Of a DNA stretch of 14,569 nt, positions 7,388-14,507 are shown one piece after another. The stretch comes from CAZTZL01 sp964617625. GTDB taxonomy: Bacteria > Zhuqueibacterota > QNDG01 > DSAB01. Numbering within the stretch: the stretch's first letter is position 1; every line of letters starts with the position of its first letter. A program made the position numbers and the translations under genes. The notes under the pieces were generated by a model. The model did no database searches. It was not told the DNA's origin and saw nothing but the letters and a program-made list of their open reading frames with translations. The DNA is taken from contig CAZTZL010000070.1 in assembly GCA_964617625.1 (NCBI GenBank), positions 1-14,569 of the forward strand, read 5' to 3'.

Positions 7388-10300
7388 TTAACGTAATTCA
7401 ATATCCAACCCGAGCCCCATCAACTCCTTGAGTAAAACATGAAATGATTCAGGTATTCCGGGTTCGGGAAGATTATCACCTTTGACAATCGCTTCATACG
7501 CTTTCGCTCGGCCTCTCACGTCATCCGATTTCACGGTAAGAATTTCCTGAAGTGTATGAGCGGCGCCGTAGGCTTCCAGGGCCCAAACTTCCATTTCACC
7601 GAAACGCTGGCCGCCGAACTGGGCTTTTCCTCCCAATGGCTGCTGGGTAATCAATGAATAAGGGCCAATGGACCGGGCATGAATTTTATCTTCTGCCAAG
7701 TGAGAAAGCTTCATCATGTAAATTTGTCCGACTGTGACGCGCTGGTCAAACGGTTCTCCAATCCGGCCATCATATAATGTGCTTTTACCATCAAGAGGCA
7801 AACCGGCTTTTTCGAGTTCCTTTTTTACCTCTTCTTCCGAAGCACCGTTAAAGACCGGAGATGAATACGGAATATTCAATGTTTTTCCGGCCCAGCCAAG
7901 AATGGTTTCCAGTATCTGGCCAAGATTCATTCGCGAGGGAACTCCGAGCGGATTGAGTACGATATCCACGGGTGTGCCATCGGGCAAATAGGGCATATCC
8001 TCGACCGGAACAACTTTCGCAACAACTCCCTTATTCCCGTGACGCCCGGCCATTTTATCGCCAACCTGTAATTTACGTTTTCGTGCGATGTATACCCGCA
8101 CCAGCTTCACAATACCGGGCGGCAGCTCATCCCCAATGATGATTTTATCTTTCTCACGTTTAATTTCTTCATCGATCTTGTCGATCTTTTCCAGATAGGA
8201 GTGCTGCAACAATTCGAGAAGCTGATTGGTTTTCTTGTCATTTTCAATCCATGGAGCAGTCCAGTCCAGATCATCAAAAGAAATTTTTTCAAGCAGTTTT
8301 TCAGAAAATTTAACACCTTTTCGGAGGACTATTTTCTGAGTACTTTTCTCCCGGACACCCGCGGAAATTTTGCCAGATAAAATGGCATTCAATTTTTCAT
8401 TCCGGTGTTCGGTCACTTTCTTTTTCTCGAGTTCCCCTTGATGTTCGATATCATCAATCAGTTTTTTGTCTTCTCTTTTTGTTTTGGCATCCCTGCGCTT
8501 CAGGAAAAAGACTTTTGTATCAATGACAATTCCGTTCATTCCCGATGGAGCTCTCAGGGAAGCATCTTTGACATCCCCCGCCTTTTCTCCGAAAATGGCT
8601 TTCAGCAGTTTTTCCTCGGGAGTTGGTTCGGTTTCACCCTTGGGGGTTACCTTGCCGACAAGAATATCACCCGATTTTACTTCAGCTCCGATACGAATGA
8701 CTCCGTTTTCGTCCAGATTTTTTGTGGCTTCTTCGGAAACGTTCGGAATTTCCCGGGTAAGTTCTTCTTCACCGCGCTTGGTGTCACGGACCTGCAATTC
8801 AAATTCTTCTATATGAATGGAAGTATAGATATCTTCCTGGACAACACGCTCACTGATTACAATGGCATCTTCAAAATTATAGCCCCGCCATGGAAGAAAA
8901 GCAACCAGAATATTCCGGCCTAAAGCCAGTTCTCCTTTTATCGTAGCGCAGCCGTCGGCCAGAATGTCCCCCTTCTTCACTTCATCACCTTCAGAAACCA
9001 CCGGCTTTTGATTGATCATCGTATCCTGATTGGTTCTTAAAAATTTTGTCAGCTTGTAGGTGACATATTCCTGTTGATCAAAATCGGTCACTTCTGTCTT
9101 GGAAATCGCCCTTTGCGATTCCTTGATTTTTATAATTATTTTATCCGCGCTGACTTTGTGAACTGTCCCGTCCACGGCTGAAACCATGAAAGCACGCGAA
9201 TCACGGGCGACCTTTTCTTCGATACCGGTTCCTACGATCGGAGCCTCAGGCTGAAGGAGCGGAACTGCCTGCCGTTGCATATTGGATCCCATTAAAGCCC
9301 GGTTCGCATCATCATGTTCCAGAAACGGAATGAGTGCGGCGGCAGCACTAACAATCTGATTGGGAGAGACATCCATATAATGTACTTCATCCGGTGTGAC
9401 AATTGGGAATTCACCCTTATAGCGTGCTTTGACACGCTCATTTAAAAATTTTCCTTTTTCATTGATCGGCGCATTGGCCTGTGCGATAATATAATTTTCT
9501 TCTTCATCAGCACTGAGATATTCGATCTTTTTTAATGCTTTCCCGTTTTCAACTTTGCGATAAGGAGTTTCCAGAAATCCAAATTCATTGATCCTGGCAT
9601 AGGTTGCTATGGAAGAGATGAGACCGATATTTGGTCCTTCAGGTGTTTCAATAGGACAAAGTCTTCCGTAGTGGGTATAGTGAACATCCCGGACTTCAAA
9701 ACCGGCGCGTTCGCGGGTCAATCCGCCGGGACCCAGCGCGGAAAGCCGCCTTTTGTGAGTCAGTTCGGCAAGCGGGTTGGTTTGATCCATAAACTGTGAA
9801 AGCTGGCTTGTTCCAAAGAAGGTGTTGATCACAGACATGACGGTTCGGGCATTTACCAGATCCTGGGGAGTGATTTGTTCACTGTCCCCTATATTAAGTC
9901 TTTCCTTTATTGTTCTCGCCATACGGGAGAGGCCGACACTCATCTGAGCAGAAAGCTGTTCCCCAATTGTGCGAACGCGGCGATTCCCCAGATGATCGAT
10001 GTCATCCGTGGATTTGGTTCCCGCACGCAGTGCAAGCAGATATTTGATAATCGACACGAAATCATCATTGGTCAATACAGTCAAGTCTTCGGAAACATCC
10101 AGTCCCAATTTCTGATTCATCCGGTAACGGCCCACCCTGCCCAGATCATAACGCTTTGGATTGAAGAAGAGCCGATCGATCAATGCCCTGGCAGTCTCCA
10201 AATCCGGCGGGTCACCCGATCTCAGTTGACGGTAAATGGTTTCGATCGCATCTTTTTCGGATTGCACGCTGTCTTTTCTCAATGTATTGTTGATGACCTC

Positions 10301-11188
10301 GCTTCCGCCCATGCGGTCATCAGAACCAATAAATTTCAGTTTCGCGACTCCAAGTTTCTTGAGTTTTGAAAGAAGGGCCTCCTCCAGAACACCATCCCGT
10401 TCAAGAATGATTTCACCGGTTTTTTCGTCGATTACACCAACCTCGTTCTGGCTGAAGAAAACCTTGCGGTCGATATATTTTTTAATATTGGGATCGTCCA
10501 AGGAAACTTCTTCGATCATATTGAAAAGCCGCAATACTTCTTCATCGGTAGCACAGCCAAGCGCCCTGAGAAGCGTCGTCACCGGGAATTTCCGTCCCTG
10601 ATCGACATAAACATAAAGCACGTCGTTGATGTCGGTCACAAACTCCAGCCACGATCCTCGAAACGGAATGACTCTTGCTGAATAGGTTCTCGTACCATTT
10701 GGATAAATTTTTTCATCAAAAAAGACCCCCGGTGAACGGTGCAGCTGATTCACGATAATTCGTTCGGCGCCATTGATGATAAACGTACCCCTGTCTGTCA
10801 TATAAGGGAAATTCCCCAAATAGACGACCTGTTCCACGGTATCGACGTAATTATTTTTGCGGCTGTAGGTATCGCGAACAGACAAACGCAATTTTGCCTT
10901 CAAAGGTACCGCGTACGTCATTCCCCGTTCCCGGCATTCATCAACCGAATACTTGCACGGATCAATGTAATAATCAACAAATTCAAGAAGGTAATTCTCC
11001 CTGGAATCCGTAATCGGAAACAGAGATTGAAAAACCTCTTGAAGTCCCTGCATCTTCCGTTTGTTTGCCGGCAGATCATCCTGAATGAAATCCCGATAGG
11101 ATTTGATTTGAATATCCAATAAATCCGGAATATCAACGGCAGAAGGAATTCTAGAAAATGATTTTCGTTGAACAGATTCTTTCAACAA
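7388..11188 (-). CDS. rpoB: DNA-directed RNA polymerase subunit beta
   Basis: This encodes the beta subunit of RNA polymerase, 1266 residues from the chosen start. The rifampicin-binding region near residues 460-486 reads SQLSQFMDQTNPLAELTHKRR, then LSALGPGGLTRERAGFEVRD. The equivalents of E. coli D516, H526 and S531 are wild type. PIETPEGPNIGLI and GDKMAGRHGNKGVV mark the catalytic core, and the protein ends LGLDIELR. An insertion of about 120 lysine- and glutamate-rich residues (about 900-1020) corresponds to the lineage-specific insertion of Proteobacteria and the FCB group. Start choice: the frame opens at a GTG (11197), but the SD AAGGAG (11204-11199) is only one base away from it. The TTG at 11188 lies ten bases from the SD and is preferred; the next codon is also TTG. 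The gene is 33 bases after rplL, with no room for the attenuator found in E. coli. Confidence 0.97.
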   Translation of the reverse strand: MLKESVQRKSFSRIPSAVDIPDLLDIQIKSYRDFIQDDLPANKRKMQGLQEVFQSLFPITDSRENYLLEFVDYYIDPCKYSVDECRERGMTYAVPLKAKLRLSVRDTYSRKNNYVDTVEQVVYLGNFPYMTDRGTFIINGAERIIVNQLHRSPGVFFDEKIYPNGTRTYSARVIPFRGSWLEFVTDINDVLYVYVDQGRKFPVTTLLRALGCATDEEVLRLFNMIEEVSLDDPNIKKYIDRKVFFSQNEVGVIDEKTGEIILERDGVLEEALLSKLKKLGVAKLKFIGSDDRMGGSEVINNTLRKDSVQSEKDAIETIYRQLRSGDPPDLETARALIDRLFFNPKRYDLGRVGRYRMNQKLGLDVSEDLTVLTNDDFVSIIKYLLALRAGTKSTDDIDHLGNRRVRTIGEQLSAQMSVGLSRMARTIKERLNIGDSEQITPQDLVNARTVMSVINTFFGTSQLSQFMDQTNPLAELTHKRRLSALGPGGLTRERAGFEVRDVHYTHYGRLCPIETPEGPNIGLISSIATYARINEFGFLETPYRKVENGKALKKIEYLSADEEENYIIAQANAPINEKGKFLNERVKARYKGEFPIVTPDEVHYMDVSPNQIVSAAAALIPFLEHDDANRALMGSNMQRQAVPLLQPEAPIVGTGIEEKVARDSRAFMVSAVDGTVHKVSADKIIIKIKESQRAISKTEVTDFDQQEYVTYKLTKFLRTNQDTMINQKPVVSEGDEVKKGDILADGCATIKGELALGRNILVAFLPWRGYNFEDAIVISERVVQEDIYTSIHIEEFELQVRDTKRGEEELTREIPNVSEEATKNLDENGVIRIGAEVKSGDILVGKVTPKGETEPTPEEKLLKAIFGEKAGDVKDASLRAPSGMNGIVIDTKVFFLKRRDAKTKREDKKLIDDIEHQGELEKKKVTEHRNEKLNAILSGKISAGVREKSTQKIVLRKGVKFSEKLLEKISFDDLDWTAPWIENDKKTNQLLELLQHSYLEKIDKIDEEIKREKDKIIIGDELPPGIVKLVRVYIARKRKLQVGDKMAGRHGNKGVVAKVVPVEDMPYLPDGTPVDIVLNPLGVPSRMNLGQILETILGWAGKTLNIPYSSPVFNGASEEEVKKELEKAGLPLDGKSTLYDGRIGEPFDQRVTVGQIYMMKLSHLAEDKIHARSIGPYSLITQQPLGGKAQFGGQRFGEMEVWALEAYGAAHTLQEILTVKSDDVRGRAKAYEAIVKGDNLPEPGIPESFHVLLKELMGLGLDIELR

Positions 11189-11198
11189 AAGTATCACA

Positions 11199-11204
11199 CT
11201 CCTT
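11199..11204 (-). promoter_or_regulatory. Ribosome binding site of rpoB (decides the start)
   Basis: AAGGAG on the minus strand is one base from the GTG at 11197, ten from the TTG at 11188 and thirteen from the TTG at 11185. The first spacing is too short for initiation, so one of the TTG codons is the likely start. Confidence 0.7.
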
Positions 11205-11221
11205 AAAATAATAACGGCGAT

Positions 11222-11677
11222 TTATTTCAATTCGATCGTTGCGCCGGATTCTTCCAGCTGACGTTTCAGATTCTCAGCCTCGTCTTTTGAAACGCCTTCT
11301 TTAATTGCACTCGGGACAGCTTCGACCAAATCCTTTGCTTCTTTAAGTCCGAGGCCGGTAATGGCGCGAACTACTTTAATCACCTGGATTTTGTTGGTTC
11401 CGAAAGAGGTAAGCATTACATTAAATTCACTTTTTTCCTCTTCGGGAGCAGCGGCAGAAGCAGCTCCAGGAGCAACGCCGGCCATCATCACAGGAGCAGC
11501 TGCCGTCACACCAAACTCCTCTTCCAGCGCCTTAACCAGTTCAGCAAGTTCCATAACAGTCATATTCTTAACCATTTCAAGAATCTTGCCCGCGTCTCCA
11601 TCCGCTTTCTTCTTGGGAGCTTGTTTCTTCGCATCCTCTTTTTCGACAACTTCAGCCGATTTTTTCTCTTCGGTCAT
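11222..11677 (-). CDS. rplL: 50S ribosomal protein L7/L12 with an N-terminal extension
   Basis: L7/L12 is the multicopy flexible stalk protein that recruits translational GTPases such as the EF-Tu and EF-G encoded at the ends of this window. The 151 residues exceed the usual 120-130. Residues 1 to about 25 form a charged, Lys/Glu/Ala-rich segment not seen in E. coli L12. The dimerisation domain follows (MVKNMTVMELAELVKALEEE, about 35-54), then an Ala/Gly/Pro hinge (about 58-80). The globular C-terminal domain (about 85-151) contains VKVVRAITGLGLKEAKDLVE-type sequence. The ATG at 11677-11675 is backed by GGAGG six bases upstream (11688-11684), so the extension is probably translated. The internal Met35 has no SD. 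The gene lies 87 bases after rplJ, the widest gap in the window. Confidence 0.96.
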   Translation of the reverse strand: MTEEKKSAEVVEKEDAKKQAPKKKADGDAGKILEMVKNMTVMELAELVKALEEEFGVTAAAPVMMAGVAPGAASAAAPEEEKSEFNVMLTSFGTNKIQVIKVVRAITGLGLKEAKDLVEAVPSAIKEGVSKDEAENLKRQLEESGATIELK

Positions 11678-11700
11678 GCTTTTCCTCCAACCTTTAAACA

Positions 11701-11758
11701 GATAAAATATTTAGAATTTGTTTCTGATTGTTCCTGTTAGTTATAATCTATATTTATC
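11701..11758 (-). repeat. AT-rich imperfect inverted repeat between rplJ and rplL
   Basis: On the minus strand GATAAATAT (11758-11750) is complementary to ATATTTTATC (11710-11701) apart from one bulged base. An adjacent AGA/TCT extends the stem after a two-base bulge. The loop is about 30 bases. The stem is almost all A-U, so its stability is doubtful, and chance is a fair explanation in AT-rich spacer DNA. No convincing promoter or terminator was seen in this gap. Confidence 0.25.
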
Positions 11759-11764
11759 ATTTGG

Positions 11765-12280
11765 TTATGATTTTGTTTTCTTTATCGCATCCAGTGTCAT
11801 AACAAATTTCTGTAAAATAGCATACAGATCTCCGACAAAATTTTGTATAGGTGCGTTGAGTCCGCGAACCAGCTGTGACAGAAGGACTTCCCGCGAGGGA
11901 AGATCCGCAATCATTTTAACCTTATCCGGTCCGTAAAAATTGCCTTCGAACAGTGATACCTTAATTGCCGGTTTATCGGATTTCTTCGTGAATTCTGAAA
12001 TCACACGGGCCGGTGCGGAAGGATCATCATAACTGTAAGCAATCGCTGAAGATCCTTCAAAATATTGAACGATCTCATCTTGTCCGACTTTTTCCGCTGC
12101 TAACCGGGCCAGTTTATTTTTAACGACACGATAACCAACAGAAGCTTCTCTGCATTGACGGCGAAATTCCTCCATCGATTCGACATTCAAACCTTCAAAA
12201 TCGGTTAAGAATATACTTTTAGCATCTTTAAAAATATGGACGATTGAATCGACAACAGCTTCTTTATCTTTCCTCAACAT
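11765..12280 (-). CDS. rplJ: 50S ribosomal protein L10
   Basis: The 171-residue protein is L10, the stalk base that binds 23S rRNA with its N-terminal domain and holds L7/L12 dimers on its C-terminal helix. The start MLRKDKEAVVDSIVHIFKDA, the conserved VKNKLARLA segment (about 53-61) and the LPSREVLLSQLVRGLNAPIQ region (about 126-145) identify the family. The C-terminal helix after that is short (NFVGDLYAILQKFVMTLDAI then a Lys-rich end), compatible with two L12 dimers rather than three; that count is inference. The ATG at 12280-12278 has AAGGA seven bases upstream. Only 32 bases separate it from rplA. A classical L10-binding leader of more than 100 bases would have to overlap the end of rplA. 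Confidence 0.97.
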   Translation of the reverse strand: MLRKDKEAVVDSIVHIFKDAKSIFLTDFEGLNVESMEEFRRQCREASVGYRVVKNKLARLAAEKVGQDEIVQYFEGSSAIAYSYDDPSAPARVISEFTKKSDKPAIKVSLFEGNFYGPDKVKMIADLPSREVLLSQLVRGLNAPIQNFVGDLYAILQKFVMTLDAIKKTKS

Positions 12281-12312
12281 ATTAAAATCCTTAAAATAAA
12301 ATATTCGTAAAT

Positions 12313-13014
12313 CTATCGTGAAACATCAACAAGTATCGTTTTATCAAGTCTAATTCCGGGTCCCATTGTCGAAGACAAGGTAATATTCTGTACATAACTT
12401 CCTTTGGCGGAAGAAGGCTTTAACCGCATGATTTGATCAAGTACTGTTTTGATATTTTCAACGATCTGCTCGAAAGTAAATGAAACCTTGCCTACCGAAG
12501 CATGCACATTGCCGTATCGATCCACTTTGAATTCAATTCTCCCTGCTTTAAGCTGTTTCACTGCTTCAGCAACATCCATTGTCACAGTCCCGGCCTTTGG
12601 ATTGGGCATGAGTCCTTTCCTGCCGAGATATTTTCCCAATTTTCCAACATCCTTCATCACATCCGGAGTCGCAACAACTGCATCGATATCACTCCAACCT
12701 TTTTCAATTTTCTGTATATACTCTTCCAGCCCTACATGATCTGCACCAGCATCTTTCGCTTCCTTGTCTTTCGGGCTTTTACAAAGCACGAGAACGCGCA
12801 CTTTTTTTCCCGTACCGTGAGGAAGTGCAACCGTTCCACGTATCATTTGATCCGCTTTTTTGGGATCCACACCGAGCCTTATTGCCAGATCGACAGACTC
12901 ATTAAGTTTGGCACTTCCCATTTCCTTTAACAGCTGAACCCCTTCTTCCAAAGTATATGATTTCTGAGGATCCAGTTTCTCGACGAGAGAATTATATCGC
13001 TTACTGTGTTTCAT
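12313..13014 (-). CDS. rplA: 50S ribosomal protein L1
   Basis: The 233-residue product is L1, which forms the mobile L1 stalk on 23S rRNA and helps release E-site tRNA. Family features are the N-terminal KHSKRYNSLVEKLD, the GTVALPHGTGKKVRVLVL segment (about 71-88) and the highly conserved LGRKGLMPNPKAGTVT (about 126-141). It ends near TMGPGIRLDKTILVD. The open frame extends 30 codons upstream to 13104, but that part overlaps the end of rplK and has no family similarity. The ATG at 13014-13012 has GGAG five bases upstream and gives the normal L1 length. It is 13 bases after rplK. L1 represses the L11-L1 mRNA in E. coli; I could not identify its target site here. Confidence 0.98.
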   Translation of the reverse strand: MKHSKRYNSLVEKLDPQKSYTLEEGVQLLKEMGSAKLNESVDLAIRLGVDPKKADQMIRGTVALPHGTGKKVRVLVLCKSPKDKEAKDAGADHVGLEEYIQKIEKGWSDIDAVVATPDVMKDVGKLGKYLGRKGLMPNPKAGTVTMDVAEAVKQLKAGRIEFKVDRYGNVHASVGKVSFTFEQIVENIKTVLDQIMRLKPSSAKGSYVQNITLSSTMGPGIRLDKTILVDVSR

Positions 13015-13027
13015 AAAATCTCCAGAC

Positions 13028-13453
13028 TCAATCTTCGACAACAATGCCCATATTGCGGGCGGTTCCTTCGATAATGCGCATTGCCATTTCAATATCATTT
13101 GCATTCAAATCCGGCATTTTAAGCTCAGCAATTTCCCTGACTTGTTCCCGTTTCACTGTCCCGACTTTTTCGCGGTTCGGCTCCCCGGAACCTTTCTCAA
13201 TTTTCGCAGCCTTTTTCAATAGTACCGCTGCGGGAGGTGTCTTGGTAATAAATGTGAAGGACCGATCTGCATAGACAGTCACTACAACAGGAATAATCAA
13301 TCCCTGCCTGTCCTGTGTTTTCGCATTAAATGCTTTGCAAAATTCCATAATGTTCACACCGTGCTGTCCAAGAGCGGGCCCCACTGGAGGGGATGGATTG
13401 GCCTGACCAGCCGGAATTTGAAATTTAATAATGCCAATCACTTTCTTTGCCAT
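13028..13453 (-). CDS. rplK: 50S ribosomal protein L11
   Basis: The 141-residue product has the standard length of L11, which binds the GTPase-associated region of 23S rRNA and is needed for stringent-response signalling by RelA in species that use it. The N-terminal domain shows QIPAGQANPSPPVGPALGQH (about 12-31), with the proline-rich helix known as the thiostrepton contact surface. FCKAFNAKT follows, and the C-terminal rRNA-binding domain ends IIEGTARNMGI. The ATG at 13453-13451 has GAGG six bases upstream. The gap to nusG is only 17 bases, so there is no room for a separate L11 promoter and leader as in E. coli. It is therefore expected to be cotranscribed with secE-nusG. Confidence 0.98.
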   Translation of the reverse strand: MAKKVIGIIKFQIPAGQANPSPPVGPALGQHGVNIMEFCKAFNAKTQDRQGLIIPVVVTVYADRSFTFITKTPPAAVLLKKAAKIEKGSGEPNREKVGTVKREQVREIAELKMPDLNANDIEMAMRIIEGTARNMGIVVED

Positions 13454-13470
13454 ATTCTACCTCAAATCGA

Positions 13471-13998
13471 CTACTTTTCAAGTTCTACTTGCAGAAAATC
13501 AAGTTCCACCGGGGTTGATCTGCCAAAAATGCTGACCATGACTTTCAACTTTTTCTTTTCCCTGTTGATCTCTTCGACGATTCCTGAAAAATCCGTAAAC
13601 GGTCCGTCGATTACCTTGACAGGATCTCCTTCCCGATAAGGGATATCAATAATTTCCTCGTTTTGCCGTTCTTCGATACGTCCCAAAATTCTTCGAACTT
13701 CATCTTCCTGGAGAGGAACCGGGTTGTTTTTCGAACCGACAAAATTGGTGATGCTCGGTGTATTCAATACCACATGCTGCGTCACTTTATTCAGTTCCAT
13801 TTCAATTAACATATAGCCCGGGAAAAATATACGGTTTTTAACCCGTTTTTTTCCGTCCTTCATTTCAACGACATCTTCGGAAGGAATAAGAATCCGGTTA
13901 ATCTGGTCCTGGAGAGTTGCTTTTTCGATCTCGTTTTCTAAATATTTTTTGATCTTTTTCTCGTGACCAGACAAAACATGTACGGCGTACCATTCCAT
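13471..13998 (-). CDS. nusG: Transcription termination/antitermination factor NusG
   Basis: The 175-residue protein is NusG, the elongation factor that binds RNA polymerase and links it to Rho or to ribosomal protein S10. The NGN domain spans about residues 1-105: it starts MEWYAVHVLSGHEKK and contains the hallmark FFPGYMLIEM near 58-67 and ITNFVGS near 82-88. The KOW domain is at about 122-173 (EGDPVKVIDGPFTDFSGIVE). It has no large domain II insertion. The ATG at 13998-13996 matches family N-termini, but the 17-base gap after secE contains no clear SD, so translation may be coupled to secE (inference). Its product acts on the polymerase encoded a few genes downstream. Confidence 0.97.
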   Translation of the reverse strand: MEWYAVHVLSGHEKKIKKYLENEIEKATLQDQINRILIPSEDVVEMKDGKKRVKNRIFFPGYMLIEMELNKVTQHVVLNTPSITNFVGSKNNPVPLQEDEVRRILGRIEERQNEEIIDIPYREGDPVKVIDGPFTDFSGIVEEINREKKKLKVMVSIFGRSTPVELDFLQVELEK

Positions 13999-14015
13999 AA
14001 TAATCTATGACTTAC

Positions 14016-14198
14016 CTAAAAAATAAATGCAAATAAACTGTTCAATCCCAAATCGACGCTGTAAACAAAAATTGATAAAATAAGACATAAAACAACCACC
14101 ACTACGACAGACCCATAAAGTTCTTCCCGACTTGGCCAGCTTACTTTTGACAGTTCCTGCCGGACCTCGCTAAAATAATTCGAAATCTTTTTAAACAT
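14016..14198 (-). CDS. secE: Preprotein translocase subunit SecE
   Basis: The 60-residue protein is SecE, the small inner-membrane subunit that clamps SecY in the protein-export channel. It has the minimal one-helix form: an amphipathic segment FSEVRQELSKVSWPSREEL (about 9-27) with the family motif KVSWPSREE, then one hydrophobic helix from about 31 to 47 (VVVVVVLCLILSIFVYS). The E. coli protein has three helices; the single-helix form is common elsewhere. The open frame reaches back to about 14270, but that extension lies inside the tRNA-Trp gene. The ATG at 14198-14196 is the real start, with GGAG about seven bases upstream. It begins 20 bases after the tRNA 3' end. The stop is TAG, 17 bases before nusG. 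Confidence 0.96.
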   Translation of the reverse strand: MFKKISNYFSEVRQELSKVSWPSREELYGSVVVVVVLCLILSIFVYSVDLGLNSLFAFIF

Positions 14199-14218
14199 AG
14201 TTCCACTCCATTTTCTCG

Positions 14219-14292
14219 CAGGCCTGGAGGGACTCGAACCCCCAACCCCCGGATTTGGAGTCCGGTGCACTAGCCAATTGTGCTACAGGCCT
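14219..14292 (-). tRNA. trnW: tRNA-Trp (anticodon CCA)
   Basis: A full 74-base cloverleaf can be folded by eye on the minus strand. The acceptor stem AGGCCTG/CAGGCCT is perfect. The D stem GCAC/GTGC has loop AATTGGCTA. The anticodon stem CCGGA/TCCGG has loop CTCCAAA, so the anticodon is CCA (positions 14258-14256), which decodes UGG as Trp. The variable region is GGGTT, the T stem GGGGG/CCCTC has one G-U pair, and its loop is TTCGAGT. The discriminator base is G, and the terminal CCA is not encoded (next bases CGA). It lies between rpmG and secE in the same orientation, so it is probably cut out of the operon transcript. Confidence 0.98.
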
Positions 14293-14296
14293 AATC

Positions 14297-14338
14297 CAAT
14301 TAAAATCGCTTTTATGCATGCGCTGTAATCATTAATTG
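14297..14338 (-). repeat. AT-rich inverted repeat between rpmG and tRNA-Trp
   Basis: CAATTAA (minus 14338-14332) and TTAATTG (14303-14297) are perfect seven-base complements. A short CGC/GCG pair (14322-14320 with 14309-14307) lies inside. It ends four bases before the tRNA 5' end. The weak, AT-rich stem with no following T-run does not look like a terminator. It might assist tRNA processing or be chance. Confidence 0.25.
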
Positions 14339-14344
14339 TTCTGC

Positions 14345-14494
14345 TTACCGGGTTTCTTTATGGGGTGTATGCTTATTACAGAAACGACAAAATTTCTTAT
14401 ATTCTACACGACCCGTTTGATTCTTTTTATTCTTGGTAGTTGAATAATTACGCTGTTTGCATTCCGAACACTCAAGTGTAATAATATCACGCAT
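14345..14494 (-). CDS. rpmG: 50S ribosomal protein L33, zinc-ribbon form
   Basis: This short gene encodes 49 residues, the usual length of L33, a small 50S subunit protein near the E site. It begins MRDIITLECSECKQRNYSTT and ends NKHTPHKETR. Two CxxC pairs (Cys9/Cys12 and Cys36/Cys39) make it the zinc-binding (C+) form. The remainder (TKNKKNQTGRVEYKKFC) is typical of the family. The ATG is at 14494-14492 and the TAA at 14347-14345. The SD is weak, only GAG-type sequence in the 29-base gap after tuf. The position tuf-rpmG-tRNA-Trp-secE-nusG is a familiar bacterial arrangement. Confidence 0.97.
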   Translation of the reverse strand: MRDIITLECSECKQRNYSTTKNKKNQTGRVEYKKFCRFCNKHTPHKETR

Positions 14495-14507
14495 GTTCTA
14501 TACTCAC

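Noticed and set aside
13015..13104. A 30-residue upstream extension of rplA
   Set aside because: It overlaps the end of rplK in another frame and lacks L1 similarity; the ATG at 13014 has a good SD and gives the family length.
14199..14270. A 24-residue upstream extension of secE
   Set aside because: It translates the tRNA-Trp gene; the ATG at 14198 gives the normal SecE N-terminus and has its own SD.
14293..14344. Separate promoter for tRNA-Trp and secE
   Set aside because: No paired -35/-10 sequences with acceptable spacing could be seen in this 52-base gap.
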